Positions 60,154 through 64,000 of a stretch of 64,000 bases of DNA are shown in pieces. Each line of letters begins with the position of its first letter. Position 1 is the first letter of the stretch. Under the pieces are notes generated by a model. The model made no database searches and was not told the origin of the DNA. It saw nothing but the letters and a program-made list of their open reading frames with translations. Made by a program: the position numbers and the translations under genes. This DNA comes from Bacteroidota bacterium (GTDB lineage Bacteria > Bacteroidota > Bacteroidia > 2-12-FULL-35-15), in the NCBI GenBank assembly GCA_025963725.1, contig JAOQAE010000007.1, positions 186,001 through 250,000 on the forward strand, in the 5' to 3' direction.

Positions 60154-60807
60154 TTAGTGTGCTCTCACCGCCTCAGCAGCCTTGTAGAACACTTCTGTTT
60201 TTGATTGCTCATGGCCTGCGATCACTTTCGTATGCGTTGAGCAGATATGCCCGATGGAAGTGTGAATATCCTGCGTAAAGCCGCTTTTGGGATATGCGCA
60301 AAACAAGCAGAATGCTTCGGTTTCACAGAACTTGTTCCATAAATGCTCCAGCTGTACCGTAGCTCCGCTGAAGCCCTGTTCCCATAATATAGCAACCATT
60401 TCCCCATAAGCCCTCACTTTGCGCTGCGTGTTACCGCGTGCCAGCTTGATAACATCTGTCACGGTTTTCATGAACCGCTGCTCGTCGGGCCACCCAACTA
60501 CCATAAATTTTGCGAGGGTATCGTGTGCATTCAGAGGTATGTATAAATGATCAGCCTTCAGCTTATCTATATCAACACCACTTGCTGTTAAGCGGTCATT
60601 CAATGCTTCGAGATGTTCGGCAGTAGCAATGATCAGCACGCTGTCGCCGGCCTTAAACCCGCTGCTTACAAAGCCTTCCAGCGAATCGAGCACTATATCG
60701 TCACTTTCATATATTTGAACTAAATGATCTGTCGGCGCTATTTCGCCCCAAAAAACCTGTGTCTCACTTTTCTTCCATTCCTGCGCGCCTGCTATTCCAT
60801 TTTTCAT
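60154..60807 (-). CDS. MEDS-domain sensory protein
   Basis: 217 residues. The body fits the MEDS (methanogen/methylotroph DcmR sensory) domain: the opening HLVQIYESDDIVLDSLEGFV, then GFKAGDSVLIIATAEHLEAL, HLYIPLNAHDTLAKFMV, RKVRAYGEMVAILWEQGFSG and the terminal LEHLWNKFCETEAFCLFCAY. In DcmR the domain senses dichloromethane; in other proteins it detects small hydrophobic molecules or binds partner kinases. No effector domain is attached, so it probably acts by contact with another protein. It lies among orphan receivers and next to a STAS-like gene, which suggests a signalling cluster. Confidence 0.9.
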   Translation of the reverse strand: MKNGIAGAQEWKKSETQVFWGEIAPTDHLVQIYESDDIVLDSLEGFVSSGFKAGDSVLIIATAEHLEALNDRLTASGVDIDKLKADHLYIPLNAHDTLAKFMVVGWPDEQRFMKTVTDVIKLARGNTQRKVRAYGEMVAILWEQGFSGATVQLEHLWNKFCETEAFCLFCAYPKSGFTQDIHTSIGHICSTHTKVIAGHEQSKTEVFYKAAEAVRAH

Positions 60808-60919
60808 TAATGCCTCATTTCTTTTTTATGTATGCTGACTATATATAAACTCCGATCTTCCGGAAGTATTGCGGTAATCAGCTCCCAAATTAATTAAAAA
60901 AATACACCAGACACATTAA

Positions 60920-60953
60920 TTGCTCTTTTCAATTCTAAACTTTGTTATCTTTG
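60920..60953 (+). promoter_or_regulatory. Bacteroidota-type promoter of the tRNA gene
   Basis: TTG (60920-60922), 23 bp spacer, TATCTTTG (60946-60953), a perfect match to TAnnTTTG. The mature tRNA begins 8 bp downstream, so the start of transcription is only a few bases upstream of the tRNA. Confidence 0.7.
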
Positions 60954-60961
60954 CAGCAAAT

Positions 60962-61033
60962 GGCATCGTAGTTCAATGGATAGAATAGAAGTTTCCTAAA
61001 CTTTTGATGTGGGTTCGATTCCCGCCGAAGCCA
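60962..61033 (+). tRNA. tRNA-Arg (anticodon CCT)
   Basis: Cloverleaf by hand: acceptor GGCATCG / CGAAGCC (one A-A mismatch at pair 4), D arm GTTC...GAAT, anticodon arm GAAGT-TTCCTAA-ACTTT with anticodon CCT, short variable loop TGAT, T arm GTGGG-TTCGATT-CCCGC, and discriminator A at 61033. CCA is not encoded. Reads AGG codons. A promoter lies upstream and a strong terminator downstream, so it is a single-gene unit. Confidence 0.93.
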
Positions 61034-61041
61034 CTAAAAGC

Positions 61042-61081
61042 AAAAAATCCCACCTTCCGGATCCGGAGGGTGGGATTTTTG
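61042..61081. terminator. Bidirectional terminator after the tRNA and the STAS-like gene
   Basis: Stem AAAAATCCCACC-T-TCCGG / CCGGA-G-GGTGGGATTTTT forms one long hairpin with T runs on both strands. It serves the tRNA on the plus strand and the gene ending at 61094 on the minus strand. Confidence 0.9.
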
Positions 61082-61093
61082 TTTCTGCAAATT

Positions 61094-61492
61094 TTATTTC
61101 AGCTTCTTCATCTGCTCCCGCAGCCATTCTTCGGCGGTGTCGCGCTGGCTGAAGATCTTTGTGGGCACCGCCGGCTTGTTGATCTTATTGTACATTTCAC
61201 CCATCAGCAGGAGCGAAATGTTTGGCGTATAAAAAGCAATGGCAATTGTATTATCGGAGTATTCTGCAGTTGCGCAGAGGTCACGCGCTTCCTTGCTGAT
61301 CGTAAAGAATTCTATGCCTTCCGCCAGCACAAAGAACCTAACACCGGGCCTTAGCTTTGTCAGCGCTTTTTTACCTTCGAGGAGCTCGTCCACATCCAGC
61401 TTTACGCCTTCCTTTACAATGTATTCCAACAGACATTCCTGATCATGGATCTTCATGGTGTATTTGTCTGTTTCAATGATCTCATTAACCAT
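61094..61492 (-). CDS. STAS/SpoIIAA-like small protein (about 132 aa)
   Basis: 132 residues, cytosolic. A beta start (NEIIETDKYTMKIHDQECLL), a helix (VKLDVDELLEGKKALTKL), then a buried strand GVRFFVLAEGIEFFTISKEA and a helix-strand end (NTIAIAFYTPNISLLLMGEM, DTAEEWLREQMKKLK). This resembles the beta-alpha fold of STAS/SEC14-type proteins of Bacteroidota, with a RPGVRFFVLAEG-type core. There is no clear phospho-Ser motif. If it is STAS-like it would work as a partner in a protein-interaction switch; the family assignment is tentative. Ends at a terminator shared with the tRNA. It lies between the MEDS gene and the poly-HAMP gene. Confidence 0.6.
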   Translation of the reverse strand: MVNEIIETDKYTMKIHDQECLLEYIVKEGVKLDVDELLEGKKALTKLRPGVRFFVLAEGIEFFTISKEARDLCATAEYSDNTIAIAFYTPNISLLLMGEMYNKINKPAVPTKIFSQRDTAEEWLREQMKKLK

Positions 61493-61638
61493 AATCAGGG
61501 GTGAATTATCAAATGCAAAAATTGATATTAGTCAACAATTTTGTTGTAGAACAAATTTCCCTTATTTATAACATACTAATAATCAATTAATTAAAATTCA
61601 TATTTTTTCAAACAGAGCACAAAACGATCATTTCCCAT

Positions 61639-61670
61639 AAAAAGGGCCTCCCGAAAGAGGCCCTTCTTTT
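61639..61670. terminator. Orphan intrinsic terminator
   Basis: Stem AAGGGCCTC (61642-61650) / GAGGCCCTT (61657-61665), loop CCGAAA, T-rich on the plus side and A-rich before it, so it could work in both directions. No annotated gene ends here. Confidence 0.82.
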
Positions 61671-61708
61671 CTTCGTTCCCCTTCCTCCCGTGTACCTGGG
61701 ATCAGGGA

Positions 61709-61737
61709 TTGAAAATTTTATATAAAATTTACATTTG
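61709..61737 (+). promoter_or_regulatory. Candidate promoter in the intergenic region
   Basis: TTG (61709-61711), 18-bp spacer, TACATTTG (61730-61737), which matches TAnnTTTG. It points towards the poly-HAMP gene 323 bp away, with a hairpin GCTGCAT/ATGCAGC just after the likely start. Confidence 0.5.
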
Positions 61738-62035
61738 ACGCTGCTGCTGCATCCTCATAAAATGCAGCGCTGCATATCTATTCACTAAAATTTGATACCA
61801 GCTTTTCGAACAATTGTGAATTTCTTTATTTGAAAATTTTGTAAAAAATATTTTTATTTGCGCAGAATTTCTTCAGCCCGGGGTCGTCATTTCCATCAGC
61901 TGTTCATACAGCCAAAAAAGATCCCGCAAACCTTTTTTTGGCATTTTATTTGCCTTATAAAATTTGGGGAATTTGCACCCCAAAATCCGATATTTATCAA
62001 CAACAGCAGCACTTTCAGAATTCCCTTAGTAGCTT

Positions 62036-62043
62036 TACATTTG
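62036..62043 (+). promoter_or_regulatory. Candidate -7 box of the poly-HAMP gene
   Basis: TACATTTG, a perfect TAnnTTTG, 17 bp before the ATG at 62061. TTTC at 62013-62016 could serve as a degenerate -33 element. Confidence 0.5.
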
Positions 62044-62060
62044 TAAAAAAATAAACGCAA

Positions 62061-64000
62061 ATGAAGACGATCGCTAAAAAGTCGAAATTTTCTGATGAAT
62101 CCTCTGTGCCCGATGTGCTTGAAAAGCCATCCGCCAACGGGAAGAAGAAGGCCAAGGCCGTTAAGGTCAGCAAGATCACAAAGCCAATAAAGAATGGAAA
62201 AGCGGATGCAAAGGCGGCTACCCGGATCGTCATCAGCGAAAGCGCTGATACACTCGACGCTGCTGAGCTGCTGTTCATTCTCACCGAAATAAAACGAGGA
62301 AACTTTGAAGTAAAAATGCCGATCAACAAGATCGGCATCAGCGGAAAAGTGTGTGATACCCTCAACGAAATCATCTCCAACAACAAGCGCCTCATCAAGG
62401 AATTCACCAAGGCACAGGTTACCATCGGTAAGGAAGGTAAGCTGAACCAGCGGATCGTGCTCAACGATGCGCAGGGAGAGTGGAAAACCGGCGTGGAGGC
62501 CTTAAACAACCTCATCTCCGACCTCGCCTACCCGATCCGCGAGATCGATCGCGTGATCTCGGCCGTTGCAAAAGGAAATCTTTCCCAGCATATCCCTATT
62601 GAACAAAGCAGCCACCTGTTACAGGGTGAATTTGCCCGGATCGCCAAAGAGGTGAACGACATGGTGAAGCAGCTGAACCTCTTTACCATGGAGGTAACCC
62701 GCGTTGCCCGCGAGGTAGGTTCCGAAGGTAAGCTGGGCGGACAGGCGAAAGTAAAAGGCGTAGGCGGTGTATGGAAAGACCTTACCGACTCGGTGAACCA
62801 GATGGCCGGTAACCTTACCGCACAGGTACGTAACATCGCGGATGTAACAACCGCGGTGGCGAAAGGCGATTTGTCGAAAAAAATTACAGTGGAAGTAAAA
62901 GGAGAGATCCTTGAGCTGAAGAATACGATCAACACCATGGTGGATCAGCTGAACTCCTTCTCCTCCGAGGTAACCCGCGTGGCGCTCGAGGTAGGTACGG
63001 AAGGTAAGCTCGGCGGACAGGCACAGGTAAAAGGTGTTGCCGGTACATGGAAAGATTTAACGGATTCGGTGAACCAGATGGCATCCAACCTTACAGGCCA
63101 GGTGCGTAACATTGCGGAGGTAACAACCGCCGTGGCGAACGGGGATTTGAGCCGCAAAATTACAGTGGATGTAAAAGGAGAGATCCTCGAATTAAAGAAT
63201 ACGATCAACACCATGGTGGATCAGCTGAACTCCTTCTCTGCCGAGGTAACGCGTGTTGCGCGCGAGGTTGGTAGCGAAGGTAAGCTCGGCGGACAGGCGA
63301 AAGTGAAAGGTGTTGCCGGTGTATGGAAAGATCTTACGGATTCCGTAAACCAGATGGGATCCAACTTAACGGCGCAGGTGCGTAACATTGCAGAGGTAAC
63401 AACTGCCGTGGCAAAAGGAGATTTGAGCCGCAAAATTACAGTGGACGTTAAAGGAGAGATCCTCGAATTAAAGAAAACGATCAACACCATGGTGGATCAG
63501 CTGAACTCATTCGGTTCGGAGGTTACACGTGTTGCACGCGAGGTAGGTAGCGAAGGTAAGCTCGGCGGACAAGCGACTGTGGAAGGTGTGGATGGGATCT
63601 GGAAAGACCTTACGGATTCCGTGAACCAGATGGGATCCAACTTAACGGCGCAGGTGCGTAACATTGCGGAAGTAACAACCGCGGTGGCGAACGGGGATTT
63701 GAGCCGTAAAATTACAGTGGATGTAAAAGGAGAGATCCTTGAATTAAAAAATACGATCAACACCATGGTGGATCAGCTGAACTCTTTCGCTTCCGAGGTA
63801 ACCCGCGTGGCGCTTGAGGTAGGTACGGAAGGTAAGCTCGGCGGACAAGCGACGGTGAGCGGTGTGGGCGGAACATGGAAAAACTTAACCGACTCTGTGA
63901 ACCAGATGGCAGGTAACCTTACCGACCAGGTGCGTAACATTGCGGAGGTAACAACCGCGGTGGCGAAAGGCGATTTGAGCCGCAAGATCACAGTGGATGT
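62061..64000 (+). CDS. Soluble poly-HAMP sensor protein, probably a hybrid histidine kinase (3' end outside window)
   Basis: 646 open codons from ATG 62061 to the right edge. The first 60 residues are Lys-rich with no transmembrane helix. Two divergent HAMP-like segments follow (about 70-200), then near-identical 92-residue units from about residue 200, each containing [18 protein letters not shown], [31 protein letters not shown], and NLTxQVRNIAxVTTAVAxGDLSxKITVxVKGEI. This is the HAMP-array pattern of group III (Nik1-like) hybrid kinases, which sense osmotic or envelope stress from the cytosol in fungi and bacteria. The GAF, kinase and receiver domains would lie outside the window; none is seen here. 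It could also be a chemoreceptor-like protein. The neighbouring orphan receivers are possible partners. Confidence 0.85.
   Translation, partial: MKTIAKKSKFSDESSVPDVLEKPSANGKKKAKAVKVSKITKPIKNGKADAKAATRIVISESADTLDAAELLFILTEIKRGNFEVKMPINKIGISGKVCDTLNEIISNNKRLIKEFTKAQVTIGKEGKLNQRIVLNDAQGEWKTGVEALNNLISDLAYPIREIDRVISAVAKGNLSQHIPIEQSSHLLQGEFARIAKEVNDMVKQLNLFTMEVTRVAREVGSEGKLGGQAKVKGVGGVWKDLTDSVNQMAGNLTAQVRNIADVTTAVAKGDLSKKITVEVKGEILELKNTINTMVDQLNSFSSEVTRVALEVGTEGKLGGQAQVKGVAGTWKDLTDSVNQMASNLTGQVRNIAEVTTAVANGDLSRKITVDVKGEILELKNTINTMVDQLNSFSAEVTRVAREVGSEGKLGGQAKVKGVAGVWKDLTDSVNQMGSNLTAQVRNIAEVTTAVAKGDLSRKITVDVKGEILELKKTINTMVDQLNSFGSEVTRVAREVGSEGKLGGQATVEGVDGIWKDLTDSVNQMGSNLTAQVRNIAEVTTAVANGDLSRKITVDVKGEILELKNTINTMVDQLNSFASEVTRVALEVGTEGKLGGQATVSGVGGTWKNLTDSVNQMAGNLTDQVRNIAEVTTAVAKGDLSRKITVD
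62661..64000 (+). repeat. Tandem 276-bp HAMP-encoding repeats
   Basis: The ATGGTG(G/A)A(T/G)CAGCTGAAC block begins at 62661, 62937, 63213, 63489 and 63765, always 276 bp (92 codons) apart. The units are close to identical at DNA level from the second copy on, including third-codon positions, and continue past the window end. Confidence 0.93.

Larger units (their letters stand above)
61493..62060. other. 568-bp gene-free region with an orphan terminator and two promoter-like sites
   Basis: No supported gene. The region is A/T-rich. It contains a strong hairpin terminator (61639-61670) with no gene between it and the STAS-like gene upstream, and a promoter-like pair TTG (61709-61711), N18, TACATTTG (61730-61737). 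It also holds hairpins GCTGCAT/ATGCAGC (about 61745-61770) and TTTGGGG/CCCCAAA (61963-61984), and a second TACATTTG (62036-62043) 17 bp before the poly-HAMP ATG. A small RNA or short peptide could be encoded, but I can support neither. A 62-codon frame at 61858-62046 has a TTG start and no family likeness. Confidence 0.5.

Noticed and set aside
61858-62046. A 62-codon plus-strand open frame just before the poly-HAMP gene
   Set aside because: TTG start, no ribosome-binding or family signal, and it overlaps the likely promoter of the next gene.
62945-63991. Four minus-strand open frames of 72-89 codons at 276-bp spacing
   Set aside because: They are shadows of the tandem HAMP units on the plus strand; the real gene is open on the plus strand from 62061 to the end of the window.
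52-64000. CRISPR arrays, transposases, integrases or prophage genes
   Set aside because: I looked for direct repeats with unique spacers and for DDE, serine or tyrosine recombinase motifs and saw none. The tandem repeats present are coding (SprB, HAMP) or scattered intergenic palindromes.

Overview
The window comes from a member of the Bacteroidota. The evidence is the type IX secretion (T9SS) set: three PorP/SprF barrels, two giant SprB-repeat adhesins and three proteins with gliding-motility/type B C-terminal sorting domains. Bacteroidota-style promoters (TAnnTTTG -7 boxes), the lack of clear Shine-Dalgarno sequences and several intergenic palindromes typical of the phylum agree with this. 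I cannot place it more finely; there is no rRNA in the window.

Layout. Positions 1-10586 (minus strand) hold a transcription unit with a 2863-residue SprB-repeat adhesin, a PorP/SprF partner and a truncated outer-membrane-type protein. Positions 10891-34275 are mostly housekeeping and envelope genes: a GIN-domain/barrel protein, a sensor kinase-HemW-cyclase operon, an AsmA-like protein, an MtfA-like peptidase, an RluB-type pseudouridine synthase, YraN, a DUF4412-like protein, an LD-carboxypeptidase, MetG, a large LRR-like secreted protein, a DPP IV-type peptidase, an ArnT-like glycosyltransferase and a lone receiver protein. Positions 34452-49695 (plus) form the second T9SS locus: small adhesin, PorP-SPOR fusion, 3191-residue SprB-repeat adhesin, TPR/PD40 protein and another PorP/SprF. 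Positions 49729-57723 hold a cytochrome c/PQQ-type dehydrogenase pair, a TonB-receptor-like protein, small Ser/Gly lipoprotein, DUF3606 and DUF6496 proteins, a zinc alcohol dehydrogenase and a TPR protein with a CxxCH site. Positions 57838-64000 are rich in signalling genes: two more stand-alone receivers, a SET protein, a MEDS-domain protein, a STAS-like protein, one tRNA-Arg(CCT) and the start of a soluble poly-HAMP sensor protein cut by the window end.

How the parts fit. In both T9SS loci the giant adhesins are made with their own PorP/SprF proteins, as SprB is with SprF. The adhesins should cross the outer membrane through the T9SS, guided by their C-terminal domains. In the second locus the peptidoglycan-binding role may sit on the PorP-SPOR fusion rather than on an OmpA domain, because the PorE-like TPR/PD40 protein lacks one. 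The strongest new observations are: (1) perfect co-occurrence of an extra cysteine pair within each SprB repeat of the first adhesin, predicting a second disulfide; (2) a 918-bp higher-order repeat in the second adhesin; (3) a shared leader motif before both adhesin genes of the second locus; (4) a nested inverted repeat before the first adhesin; (5) exact 276-bp tandem HAMP units at the right edge. I found no CRISPR array, transposase, prophage or known defence system.
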